A DNA stretch of 10,849 bases from an uncultured Thalassolituus sp. (GCA_913054055.1 CAJXIT010000096.1:1-10849), one strand, 5' to 3'; positions 1-7,593 are shown, numbered from the stretch's first letter. Numbers and translations are program-made. Notes: generated by a model not told the origin, from the sequence alone.

Positions 1-1416
1 ATTAATGGTCAATGGGTCAGCGCCGATGATGGCAGTACATTTTCCGTAACCAATCCTGCCACTGGTGAAGAGATTGCACAGGTGGCTAATTTAGGGGCGG
101 CAGAAACCAAACGCGCCATTGAAGCTTCTGAAACGGCCATGGTTTCATGGAAAGCCCTACCGGCAAAAGAGCGCTGCGCCATTTTAGAAAAGTGGAATGA
201 TTTGCTATTGGCCAACCAAGAAGACTTGGCCATTATTTTAACCACTGAACAAGGCAAAACCTTGGCCGAAGCCCGTGGTGAAATTGCCTATGGCGCGTCG
301 TACATTAAGTGGTTTGCTGAAGAAGGCAAACGAGTTTACGGCGATGTACTGCCTAGCCCGTCGGACCGTCGCAGTTTAGTGATCAAACAGCCTATTGGTG
401 TGGTGGCGGCCATTACCCCATGGAATTTCCCCAACGGCATGATTACCCGTAAAGCCGCACCGGCTCTTGCAGTGGGTTGTGCCATGGTATTAAAGCCAGC
501 GGCTGAAACGCCACTTTCTGCATTAGCATTAGCTGAATTAGCAGAGCGAGCAGGATTACCAAAAGGGTTATTTAACGTGGTGCCAGGTTTAGATGCCCCT
601 GCCATTGGCGGTGAATTAACCTCAAATAAAATTGTGAAAAAATTAACCTTCACGGGTTCAACTCCAATTGGCAAATTGTTGATGAAACAATGTGCCGATA
701 CCGGTAAGCGTACCTCTATGGAATTAGGTGGCAACGCGCCAGTGATTGTTTTTGAAGATGCTGACATTGATTTAGCGGTGCAAGGAGCATTGGCTGCAAA
801 ATACCGTAACTCAGGTCAAACCTGTATTTGTGCAAACCGCATTATGGTGCAAGAAAATATTTACGATGAATTTGTAAAACGTTTTTCAAAACATGTGGAT
901 CAATTTTCAATTGGTAATGGATTGGAAGACGGCACCACTCATGGGCCTGTGATAACTGAAAAAGCAATTTCAGGCATTCATGAAAAAGTTGAAAATGCAG
1001 TGGCACAGGGCGCAAAGATTGTTACTGGTGGAAAAATCAGTGATAAAGGTGCGCAATTCTATGAGCCAACGATTTTAACCAACGTTGATGATTCCATGAG
1101 TGTATTCAGCGAAGAAATTTTTGGTCCGGTTGCTCCGATCTTTAAATTTAAAACTGAAGAGCAAGCTATTGCTATGGCAAACAATACGGACTTTGGTTTG
1201 GCGGCGTATTTTTACACTGAAAACATGGGGCGTATTTTTCGTGTAGGTGAAGGTTTGCAATACGGTATGGTGGGCGTGAATGAAACCGCCATCAGTTCAG
1301 AAGTTATTCCTTTTGGTGGTGTGAAAGAATCGGGTCAAGGTCGTGAAGGATCTAAATACGGTTTAGATGACTACTTAGAAATTAAATACTTGTGTGTGGG
1401 CGGGTTGAATCGCTAA
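1..1416 (+). CDS. gabD: NAD(P)-dependent succinate-semialdehyde dehydrogenase, 5' partial
   Basis: This enzyme oxidises succinate semialdehyde to succinate, the last step of GABA and putrescine breakdown, in the cytoplasm. The frame is open from base 1, and an upstream segment reading INGQW...NPATGEE matches the N-terminal part of E. coli GabD. The gene therefore begins outside the window, and the Met codon at 82 is internal. About 471 residues are visible against 482 in E. coli, so only a short N-terminus is missing. Aldehyde dehydrogenase landmarks are present: TPWNFP (cofactor-binding loop), FTGST, the general base Glu in MELGGNAP (codon 721-723) and the catalytic Cys in GQTCICANR (codon 823-825). 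The C-terminal GREGSKYG...DYLEIKY tail is typical of GabD. A second Cys two residues after the catalytic one is the CxC arrangement also seen in E. coli and human enzymes. The aminotransferase downstream could supply its substrate. Assignment to the GabD subfamily is strong; NAD versus NADP preference was not determined. Confidence 0.94.
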   Translation: MNGQWVSADDGSTFSVTNPATGEEIAQVANLGAAETKRAIEASETAMVSWKALPAKERCAILEKWNDLLLANQEDLAIILTTEQGKTLAEARGEIAYGASYIKWFAEEGKRVYGDVLPSPSDRRSLVIKQPIGVVAAITPWNFPNGMITRKAAPALAVGCAMVLKPAAETPLSALALAELAERAGLPKGLFNVVPGLDAPAIGGELTSNKIVKKLTFTGSTPIGKLLMKQCADTGKRTSMELGGNAPVIVFEDADIDLAVQGALAAKYRNSGQTCICANRIMVQENIYDEFVKRFSKHVDQFSIGNGLEDGTTHGPVITEKAISGIHEKVENAVAQGAKIVTGGKISDKGAQFYEPTILTNVDDSMSVFSEEIFGPVAPIFKFKTEEQAIAMANNTDFGLAAYFYTENMGRIFRVGEGLQYGMVGVNETAISSEVIPFGGVKESGQGREGSKYGLDDYLEIKYLCVGGLNR

Positions 1417-1432
1417 CACTTTGGATATTATC

Positions 1433-1632
1433 GGTCGCAGGGGCAACCTCACACAATCGTAGGAGGCTGCTCGCAGGCGACCAAATATAGCCAAATCTAA
1501 TGATGAATAGGGCAGCGGTTTCCCTCGTACGGGCTTTTATGTCCTTTGGGTGTACCCCGTGAGCGAAAGCAGAGCCGTTCGCATGATCGGGCAGAAGGCT
1601 GCCCTCGTACGAGCTCACCCTGTGAGCGACCC
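1433..1632. repeat. REP-like cluster of short palindromes between gabD and the aminotransferase
   Basis: The spacer between the two genes is filled with short dyads. Unit 1 (1433-1482) has the ends GGTCGC / GCGACC and an internal CGTAGGAGG...CTGCTCGCAG, resembling the core of Pseudomonas-type REP elements. Unit 2 (about 1510-1567) and unit 3 (1589-1632) share GGGCAG, CCCTCGTACG and GTGAGCGA in the same order; unit 2 carries extra bases between the last two blocks. Unit 3 is three dyads end to end: GGGCAG-AAGG-CTGCCC at 1589-1604, the perfect palindrome CTCGTACGAG at 1604-1613, and GCTCAC-CCT-GTGAGC at 1613-1627. No long T tract follows any stem, so this is not a classic terminator, although it could attenuate or stabilise the transcript. 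The REP identification rests on pattern resemblance only. Confidence 0.55.
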
Positions 1633-1661
1633 CATAAAAATTTTAAAAGAGTTTGAATCTC

Positions 1662-3014
1662 ATGAGCACAATCATTTATCCAACCACCAATTTCAAAGCC
1701 ACTGAAACCCTCACCATTGAACGCGGTGAAGGGGCTTACGTGTATGATGATAAAGGCAATCAATACATTGAAGGCATGGCAGGCTTGTGGTGTACGTCGC
1801 TTGGTTATGGCAATCAAGAATTAATAGAAGCATCTAACGAGCAAATGCAAAAACTGTCATACAGTCACATGTTTGGTGGTAAAACCCATCAGGTGGGCAT
1901 GGACCTATCGGATAAGTTATCATCCATGGTGCCGGTAAAAGATTCAAAAATATTTTTTGGTAATTCAGGCTCTGACGCCAACGACAGCCATGTGAAAATG
2001 CTGCGTTATTATTTTAATGCCATTGGTAAACCTGAAAAATTCAAGATCATTGCCCGTGAGCGTTCTTATCATGGTGTGACGGTAGCAGCTGCGTCGTTAA
2101 CGGGTTTGCCGATTAATCAAAATCACTTTGATTTACCGGTTGATGCTTTAGGTATTTTACGTACCGATGCGCCGCACTATTACCGTGGTAAAAAAGACGG
2201 TGAAAGCGAAGAGCAGTTTGTTGATCGCATTGTGGGTAATTTAGAAAAACTGATTTTAGATGAAGGGGCTGATACCATAGCTGCCTTTATTGCAGAGCCC
2301 ATTCCCGGCGCCGGCGGCGTGATTGTACCGCCAAAGGGTTATTACGAAAAAGTTCAGGCTCTATTAAATAAACACGATATTTTATTTTGGGCAGATGAAG
2401 TGATTACAGGTTTTGGTCGAACCGGTAATGCATTTGGTAGCGATACCATGGGCATAGATTCCCCAGATATGATGACACTGGCGAAACAATTATCATCGGC
2501 TTACATGCCCATCAGTGCATCCGTGATTCGTGGTGACATGTACGACGCCATGGTAGAGCAGTCGGCTCAGTCTGGTGTGTTTGGTCACGGTTATACCTAT
2601 TCAAGCCACCCGGTTGCCTGTGCGGTTTCGTTAAAAACCTTAGAGATTTATGAGCGTGATGATATTTTTGGCCATGCTGCAAACATCGGTGAATATATGC
2701 AAAGTGAAATGCAAAAATTCAAAGACCATCCGTTAGTGGGTGAGATTCGCGGTAAAGGTATGATCGGTGCCATTGAACTGGTTGCCAACAAACAAACCGG
2801 CCAAGCGTTTAGTGATCCGTCAGTGGGTTACTTTTTAACACAAGCTTGCCAAGACCATGGATTAATCATACGTGTGGTGGCTGGGTTTTCAGCGGCGTTT
2901 TGTCCGCCATTGATTATTAATAAGGCCCAAGTTGATGAAATAATGATGAAGTTTGGCAAGGCTTTGGATGATACTTTGGCGTATGTGAGCAAGCAGAATT
3001 TATTAGTGCAGTAA
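1662..3014 (+). CDS. Class III omega-aminotransferase (putrescine/GABA/omega-amino acid type)
   Basis: A PLP-dependent fold-type I aminotransferase of 450 residues, cytoplasmic. Visible landmarks are GMAGLWC (38-44, active-site Trp43), the phosphate-binding NSGSDAN (101-107), SYHG (135-138), the PLP-ring Asp in ADEVITGFGRTG (Asp245), the Schiff-base Lys275 in LAKQLSSAY, TYSSHP (312-317) and Arg404, where the flipping Arg of omega-transaminases lies. The pattern is closer to Chromobacterium omega-transaminase and Pseudomonas SpuC than to classical GabT, which lacks the GLWC segment. The likely chemistry is transfer of a terminal amine to pyruvate, for example from GABA, a diamine or beta-alanine. 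The ATG at 1662 is chosen because an AAAAGAG element (1645-1651) sits 10 bases upstream; the in-frame TTG at 1653 is too close to it. The gene follows gabD by 245 bases and ends at a terminator. The family call is firm; the substrate is an inference from the gabD neighbour. Confidence 0.9.
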   Translation: MSTIIYPTTNFKATETLTIERGEGAYVYDDKGNQYIEGMAGLWCTSLGYGNQELIEASNEQMQKLSYSHMFGGKTHQVGMDLSDKLSSMVPVKDSKIFFGNSGSDANDSHVKMLRYYFNAIGKPEKFKIIARERSYHGVTVAAASLTGLPINQNHFDLPVDALGILRTDAPHYYRGKKDGESEEQFVDRIVGNLEKLILDEGADTIAAFIAEPIPGAGGVIVPPKGYYEKVQALLNKHDILFWADEVITGFGRTGNAFGSDTMGIDSPDMMTLAKQLSSAYMPISASVIRGDMYDAMVEQSAQSGVFGHGYTYSSHPVACAVSLKTLEIYERDDIFGHAANIGEYMQSEMQKFKDHPLVGEIRGKGMIGAIELVANKQTGQAFSDPSVGYFLTQACQDHGLIIRVVAGFSAAFCPPLIINKAQVDEIMMKFGKALDDTLAYVSKQNLLVQ

Positions 3015-3040
3015 GATAAAGGCTTTTGATCGATTCCAAT

Positions 3041-3071
3041 AAAGCGCTTTCAGCAATGGGGCGCTTTTTTT
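3041..3071 (+). terminator. Intrinsic terminator after the aminotransferase
   Basis: A 7-base stem, AAAGCGC (3041-3047) with GCGCTTT (3061-3067), encloses a 13-base loop and runs directly into a T tract ending at 3071. It lies 27 bases after the aminotransferase stop, so it probably ends the gabD-side transcript and separates it from the following operon. The loop is longer than usual, which lowers confidence slightly. Confidence 0.7.
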
Positions 3072-3084
3072 GTGTATTCTGGCT

Positions 3085-3107
3085 GGTCAATCTGGCCACT
3101 TTTGACC
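3085..3107. promoter_or_regulatory. Inverted repeat GGTCAA-N11-TTGACC, possible operator
   Basis: A perfect 6-base dyad, GGTCAA (3085-3090) and TTGACC (3102-3107), is separated by 11 bases and lies 75-97 bases upstream of the fold-type III enzyme gene, just after the terminator. The TCAA-N11-TTGA geometry would suit a dimeric regulator such as a LysR-type protein, and the right arm also resembles a -35 box. A candidate -10, CATAAT, occurs at 3149-3154 but is not correctly spaced from it. No cognate regulator gene is in the window. The dyad is seen in the sequence; its regulatory role is an inference. Confidence 0.3.
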
Positions 3108-3181
3108 TGTTTTATGGCCTGCCTCCGGCTTTTGTGGTTTGATGGTTCCATAATAAATACAAGTATGGACTCGCTAGGTTT

Positions 3182-4438
3182 ATGGGCACACCAACAAGCC
3201 ACAGTTTTCTCTCTGAATCTTATTTCTCTGACATCAGCCAAGCTTTAAGCAATGTGGGTGTGCATCAGCCCACCCTAGTGATTGATAAAAGCCGTTTGGA
3301 TCAAAACCTGGTGGAAGTTAAATCCATTATTGAAAAAGGGTTTGATTACAGAATCGTGGCTAAGTCTTTACCGTCAGTGCCGATGCTTGAGTATTTGATG
3401 AAGGCCGCAGGCACCAATCGCTTAATGAGTTTTCACATGCCGTTTTTACGTCATGTGAGTTCGCTAATTCCTCACGCTGACATTTTAATGGGCAAGCCTA
3501 TGCCAGTGGGCAGTGTGGCCAGTTATTATGAGTTTATAAACAATCGCAAAAGTGAAGAAAGCAGTTTTAACCCAGAACTTCAATTGCAATGGTTAATTGA
3601 TAGCTACGATCGAGTGGCCCAATACGGGGAGCTGGCGGCGAGTTTAAACACCAACATGCGCATCAGTTTAGAAATTGATGTTGGCCTGCATCGCGGTGGA
3701 TTTGATTCGATTAATGAATTTGAAGCCACGCTTATTTATATTCAAAACCATCCCAATCTCACTTTGTCGGGCTTGATGGGTTACGAAGCGCACATTACCA
3801 AGGTGCCAGGATTCATTGGCGGCCCTAAGAAAGCGTTTGATAAAGCTTGCCAGCATTATCAAGGCTTTGTGGATTCTATTGTGGCCATATTTGGTAAAGA
3901 AGAATTAGACCGCCTAATTTTGAACACTGGTGGCAGCACCACGTTTCCTTTGTATGAAAACACGCTTGAAGGTCAAAAAGGTTTGGTGAACGAAATTGCC
4001 ACCGCCTCTGCCTTGGTAAAACCCACTGACTTTGATGTTTATACATTAGATGCTCTTTCACCAGCAGCGTTTATCGCCGCGCCGGTTTTGAAATTGGTAA
4101 ACGACCCTGAATTGCCCATGGCCAAAGGCTTATCAAAATTTATGCATAAGGTGGGCTTGTTACCCAGAAAAGCGTGTTTTATTTACGGTGGAAATTGGTT
4201 GGCACAACCTTGTTATCCAAAGGATTCTAAACGGGCCAATATTTTAGGTCATTCAAGTAACCAAGAAATGTACGAACTGAAAACCAGTGACAATATTCAT
4301 GTGGACGATTTTATGTATTTTCGCCCCACGCAAAGTGAAGCGGTTTTTTTACAGTTTGGTGAAATAGCGGTTTATGAAGATGGTAAAATTGTGGATTGGT
4401 GGCCAGTGTTTGAATCCAAGCAGGTTGCTGTTAGTTAA
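3182..4438 (+). CDS. Fold-type III PLP enzyme, D-threonine aldolase / D-serine dehydratase-like, atypical metal site
   Basis: A 418-residue protein with an alanine-racemase-type N-terminal barrel and a D-threonine-aldolase-like C-terminal domain. PTLVIDKSRLDQNL (30-43) is the usual entry to the barrel, Lys61 in RIVAKSLPS is the expected PLP lysine, SLEIDVGLHRGGF (162-174) matches the family's EvDxGxxRxG strand, and NTGGSTT (248-254) matches the phosphate-binding loop. The C-terminal DGKIVDWWPV (400-409) is characteristic of the D-threonine aldolase domain. Known members bind a divalent metal through a His and a Cys in a PNHAC-like motif; here that place reads PTQSE (382-386), so both ligands appear lost (Gln384, Glu386). 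Family enzymes cleave or dehydrate D-beta-hydroxy amino acids; this one may use another reaction. The start at 3182 has only a weak nearby AGG. It probably heads an operon with the DUF819 and SDR genes. The fold is well supported; the reaction is unknown. Confidence 0.8.
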   Translation: MGTPTSHSFLSESYFSDISQALSNVGVHQPTLVIDKSRLDQNLVEVKSIIEKGFDYRIVAKSLPSVPMLEYLMKAAGTNRLMSFHMPFLRHVSSLIPHADILMGKPMPVGSVASYYEFINNRKSEESSFNPELQLQWLIDSYDRVAQYGELAASLNTNMRISLEIDVGLHRGGFDSINEFEATLIYIQNHPNLTLSGLMGYEAHITKVPGFIGGPKKAFDKACQHYQGFVDSIVAIFGKEELDRLILNTGGSTTFPLYENTLEGQKGLVNEIATASALVKPTDFDVYTLDALSPAAFIAAPVLKLVNDPELPMAKGLSKFMHKVGLLPRKACFIYGGNWLAQPCYPKDSKRANILGHSSNQEMYELKTSDNIHVDDFMYFRPTQSEAVFLQFGEIAVYEDGKIVDWWPVFESKQVAVS

Positions 4439-4499
4439 TAGACCTATCTTTTGATTTTATCAAAAAGCTTTAATCAATTATAAAAATAAGAGTATGTAT

Positions 4500-5678
4500 A
4501 TGTTGTTAGCGATATTTTATTTGTTGGTGCCTGCGCTGTTGGTGGTGTTATGCCAGCGCGTTAATTTGTTGGAAAAAATAGGTGTGGTGGTGATGGCATT
4601 CGCTTCGGGCATCATTTTGGCCATGACGGTGGATCTTTCTAGTATGTTTGCTGCTGACATGATTGTTTCTGTGCAAAAAAATATTTCAGAGATCAGTATT
4701 GCGATCGCATTACCACTGCTTTTATTTTCAATTAATGTGAAGGCGGCATTGGGTATGGCCGGTGATACCTTAAAGGGTATGGGCTTGGCTTTGTTGTCTG
4801 TGATTGTCATCAGTATTGTTGGGGCACTAATATTCTCTGATCAGATTGAAAAAGTATGGCAAGTGGCTGGTATGTCGGTGGGCGCATATACCGGTGGCGG
4901 GCCAAACATGGGAGCCATTAAAACTGCCATAGAAGGGGATGAATCAATCTTCTTAACCATGGTGACATACGATTTAATTTTTTCTGCCATGTATTTAATT
5001 TTTGTCATGACCATAGCGCAAAAAATATTCGGAGTGTTTTTGCGCCCATATGTGAGTAAAAATATGGAAGCACAAACGAATTATGCGGGCATGGAGCACA
5101 TGGCAGATGAAAGCGCCCATGCTTATAAAAAGTTAGTGCAAGCTCAATTATTACCTCAAACTTTGTTGGCTCTATTCAGTGCATTATTGGTGGTGGGGGC
5201 GTCTGTTGGTTTAGCGGGGTTGTTACCTGAATCGGTATCATCCGTTATGACAATTATTCTGATCACAACCTTGGGTTTGGCGGCTTCTTTTATTCCTAAA
5301 ATACGTAATCTGGCTAATAGTTTTCAATTAGGCATGTATCTTATTTTAGTCTTCTGTTTTACCACGGGCACCATGATCGACACCGATATTATTAATAACA
5401 TTGATATGTCTTTGGCGGGTTATATTACGTTTATTTTAGTGGGCTCATTATGTTTGCAAGCTGTGCTTTGTAAACTATTTAAAGTGGATACTGATACATT
5501 TTTGATTACGTCATCTGCGGCCATTATGTCTGTACCGTTTATCCCTGTTATTGCAGGGGCATTAAAAAACAGAGAGATACTTTTACCCGGTTTTGCCGCG
5601 GCCATTATTGGTTACGCTGTGGGTAATTATTTGGGCATATTAGTGACCAATGTCAGTCGCTGGCTGATAGGAGGCTAA
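4500..5678 (+). CDS. DUF819 family multi-spanning inner-membrane protein
   Basis: A very hydrophobic protein of 392 residues with roughly 10-12 predicted membrane helices by eye, beginning with a helix directly at the N-terminus. The signature AYTGGGPNMGAIKTAI (about residues 129-144) and the overall layout match DUF819 proteins (B. subtilis YjcL-like), with a hydrophilic loop near the middle (about 180-220). The family's function is not established; a transporter is generally assumed. ATG 4500 is preferred because AAGAG (4488-4492) lies 7 bases upstream; ATG 4494, two codons earlier, would leave only one base of spacing. It follows the fold-type III enzyme by about 60 bases without a T-tracted terminator, and its last codons contain the ribosome binding site of the SDR gene, so the three are probably cotranscribed. 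By context it may import the substrate of the neighbouring enzymes, which is an inference. Confidence 0.85.
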   Translation: MLLAIFYLLVPALLVVLCQRVNLLEKIGVVVMAFASGIILAMTVDLSSMFAADMIVSVQKNISEISIAIALPLLLFSINVKAALGMAGDTLKGMGLALLSVIVISIVGALIFSDQIEKVWQVAGMSVGAYTGGGPNMGAIKTAIEGDESIFLTMVTYDLIFSAMYLIFVMTIAQKIFGVFLRPYVSKNMEAQTNYAGMEHMADESAHAYKKLVQAQLLPQTLLALFSALLVVGASVGLAGLLPESVSSVMTIILITTLGLAASFIPKIRNLANSFQLGMYLILVFCFTTGTMIDTDIINNIDMSLAGYITFILVGSLCLQAVLCKLFKVDTDTFLITSSAAIMSVPFIPVIAGALKNREILLPGFAAAIIGYAVGNYLGILVTNVSRWLIGG

Positions 5679-5679
5679 T

Positions 5680-6450
5680 ATGAGGTTAGAAGATAAAACT
5701 CTGTTAGTGGTGGGGGCCAGTTCTGGTATTGGTCGCGCCGTGGCTATGCAGCTAGCAAAGGGGCGTAATAGAATCATTGTTTGTGCTCGCCGTCAGGCCG
5801 AGCTAGATAGTTTGAAACTTGAAGTGGAAGCATTAGGGTCAAAGTGTTTGACAATTGCTTGTGATGCTTTAAATGAAGAGGCCGCCAAACAAACCATTGA
5901 AAACAGTATTCAAGTATTTGGTGCCATAGATGCTGCGTTATTAAATGTGGGTGATGGCCCGTCGTTTAATATGAGCAAAACCTCTGTAAAAGAAATTACT
6001 CACAACATGGATTTAAATTACACCACCATGGTGAATTTTCTGGTGCCATTAATGGTCCATATGAAAGAAAATAGATCTGGGTTGATTGCTCATACCAATT
6101 CATTGGCAGGTTTTTTAGGATTGCCAATGCAAGGGCCTTACTCGGCGGCAAAAGCGGCGTGCCGAATATTGATGGACACCTGCCGTACTGAGTTAAAACC
6201 GTTTGGCATTAAGTTTGTGTCGGCTTATCCTGGTTTTGTCGCCACAGAACGCGTGGCGGACGATGGCATTCCTGCACCTTTTGAAATCAGTGAACAAGCA
6301 GCGGCCGGGCACATAATAAAAGCCATGACAAAAGAACGAGCGGATTATTTGTTTCCGTTAGTGACGGGCAGTTTAATTCGTTTGGCGCTGATATTGCCTA
6401 AGCGGATGACGGGGTTTGTTTTGAGTAAGTCGGTTCCAACGGATTATTAG
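5680..6450 (+). CDS. Classical short-chain dehydrogenase/reductase (SDR)
   Basis: An NAD(P)-dependent oxidoreductase of 256 residues with a Rossmann fold, cytoplasmic. Visible elements are the nucleotide-binding GASSGIG (12-18), CDAL (61-64) contacting adenine, LNVG (88-91, in place of the usual NAG), Asn113, catalytic Ser141 in TNSLAG, Tyr154 and Lys158 in YSAAK, and the PG turn at 184-185. Arginines at 37-38, just after strand 2, favour NADP(H). The tail from about 228 is hydrophobic and basic, perhaps a substrate lid or membrane-peripheral segment. A full AGGAGG (5669-5674) lies 5 bases before the ATG and within the DUF819 coding end; the DUF819 stop and this start are one base apart, which implies translational coupling. 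It presumably oxidises or reduces a hydroxyl/keto intermediate of the same pathway. SDR substrates cannot be read from sequence, so the function beyond the family is unknown. Confidence 0.9.
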   Translation: MRLEDKTLLVVGASSGIGRAVAMQLAKGRNRIIVCARRQAELDSLKLEVEALGSKCLTIACDALNEEAAKQTIENSIQVFGAIDAALLNVGDGPSFNMSKTSVKEITHNMDLNYTTMVNFLVPLMVHMKENRSGLIAHTNSLAGFLGLPMQGPYSAAKAACRILMDTCRTELKPFGIKFVSAYPGFVATERVADDGIPAPFEISEQAAAGHIIKAMTKERADYLFPLVTGSLIRLALILPKRMTGFVLSKSVPTDY

Positions 6451-6465
6451 AACTTAAGAAAACGG

Positions 6466-7341
6466 TCAAGGCTGTTTGGTTTTATGCTGTTTTTTCTCTT
6501 GGTACATACCTTTGTCTGCGTGTGCAAGCAGCTCATCACAGGTGATGCCATTTGTTGGAAAGGTGGAATAGCCAATGCTGCATTGGATATTAATGGTATT
6601 GCCATTTATGGGGATATCTTTTTTTAACTCGTGTGAAAGGTTTTTGATTGTGGTTTCAATATCGAGCTTAGTATGAGTATTTTCTAGTAAAAGTATGAAC
6701 TCATCACCACCAATTCTTGCCACCATATCTGATTTTCGAATATTGCTTGCAATACGAGTAGCCACTTCTTTTAAAACTAAGTCGCCAAATGAATGGCCAT
6801 AGGTGTCGTTTATTTTTTTGAAATTATCTAAATCAAAAAATAACAGGCTAAACGCATTTTCATTTCTGTCGTATTGATCAATTAGATGGTCGATGCGATC
6901 AATCAATGAATATCGATTTGGAATTTGTGTGAGTTGATCAAAGCGAGCTTGAAATCTAAGTTGTTCGGTTTCGTACATGCGTTGGCTGATGTCTCGGTTA
7001 ATGCCAAGTGCGCCGATCATTTGCTGGTCATCATCAAGAATGGGAATGCACATGGATTCGATCCAACCGATAGAACCGTCTTTTCTGAGCATGCGTACTT
7101 CGCCTGTCCACTTACCATCACTGGCAACGGCGGCTAATACTTCGCTGGTGATGTGGTCGGTATCTTCGGGAACATGAAGTATATTCACCGGCTGGCCAAC
7201 GGCTTCTGTTTCTGTGTAGCCGTACAAAGCTTCCGAACCGCTGTTCCAGTCAGTAATGATGCCTTGGGCGTCGGTGACGACCACTGCATCAAAGAGGTGA
7301 TCAAAGGCTTTGGCTCTCAGTAATAGCTGATTAGCTTTCAA
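6466..7341 (-). CDS. Soluble PAS-GGDEF diguanylate cyclase
   Basis: This protein makes cyclic di-GMP from two GTP, so it probably links a sensed signal to biofilm or motility control. It has 291 residues and no membrane segment. A PAS domain covers about residues 12-118 (VVVTDAQGIITDWN, with the PAC-like WIESMCIPI...GINRDIS), followed by a short linker and the GGDEF domain (about 130-285). The metal-binding FDLDNFKKIND (169-179), the active-site GGDEF (211-215) and an inhibitory-site RKSD (202-205), exactly five residues before GGDEF, are intact, so activity with product feedback is expected. The only start compatible with a whole PAS domain is TTG at 7341-7339; an in-frame TAA lies one codon upstream, and only a weak GAG precedes it. 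The gene converges on the SDR gene with a 15-base gap and no obvious terminator. The PAS ligand is unknown. Confidence 0.92.
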   Translation of the reverse strand: MKANQLLLRAKAFDHLFDAVVVTDAQGIITDWNSGSEALYGYTETEAVGQPVNILHVPEDTDHITSEVLAAVASDGKWTGEVRMLRKDGSIGWIESMCIPILDDDQQMIGALGINRDISQRMYETEQLRFQARFDQLTQIPNRYSLIDRIDHLIDQYDRNENAFSLLFFDLDNFKKINDTYGHSFGDLVLKEVATRIASNIRKSDMVARIGGDEFILLLENTHTKLDIETTIKNLSHELKKDIPINGNTINIQCSIGYSTFPTNGITCDELLAHADKGMYQEKKQHKTKQP

Positions 7342-7593
7342 TATTTAGCGCTCAATTGTAAATGGTGATCTTTTAATACTAACAATCATATTTCTAGTGC
7401 ATATAGACAAAAACCGCAATAAGGCTGATCTAATGCTGAATGATGAGGTTTTTTTGATCTGCGGCACCTTTCTTTGCTTAAACGGTGGAACTTTCGAGGT
7501 TGTGCGGTGTTTTTTGCAGGGAATACGGTCCTCGAATATTTACGCTCAGGAGGGTTTAGTTCAGGCTGTTCCCAAATTCACGAATTGAGTATT

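Noticed and set aside
336..767. 143-codon open frame antisense to gabD
   Set aside because: It lies wholly within a conserved gabD coding region and has no family resemblance; a shadow frame.
4449..4465. AT-rich hairpin TTTTGAT-TTT-ATCAAAA between the PLP enzyme and DUF819 genes as a terminator
   Set aside because: The stem is weak and followed by A, not T, on the + strand, so it should not stop transcription of the operon.
6451..6500. Possible bidirectional terminator between the convergent SDR and diguanylate cyclase genes
   Set aside because: Only a 5-base AAAAC/GTTTT pairing with a long loop is visible; there is no convincing stem with a T tract.
7397..7588. 63-codon GTG-started frame on the + strand before prfC
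   Set aside because: It has no ribosome binding site, no recognisable domain, and runs into the duplicated prfC leader; it looks like a chance open frame.
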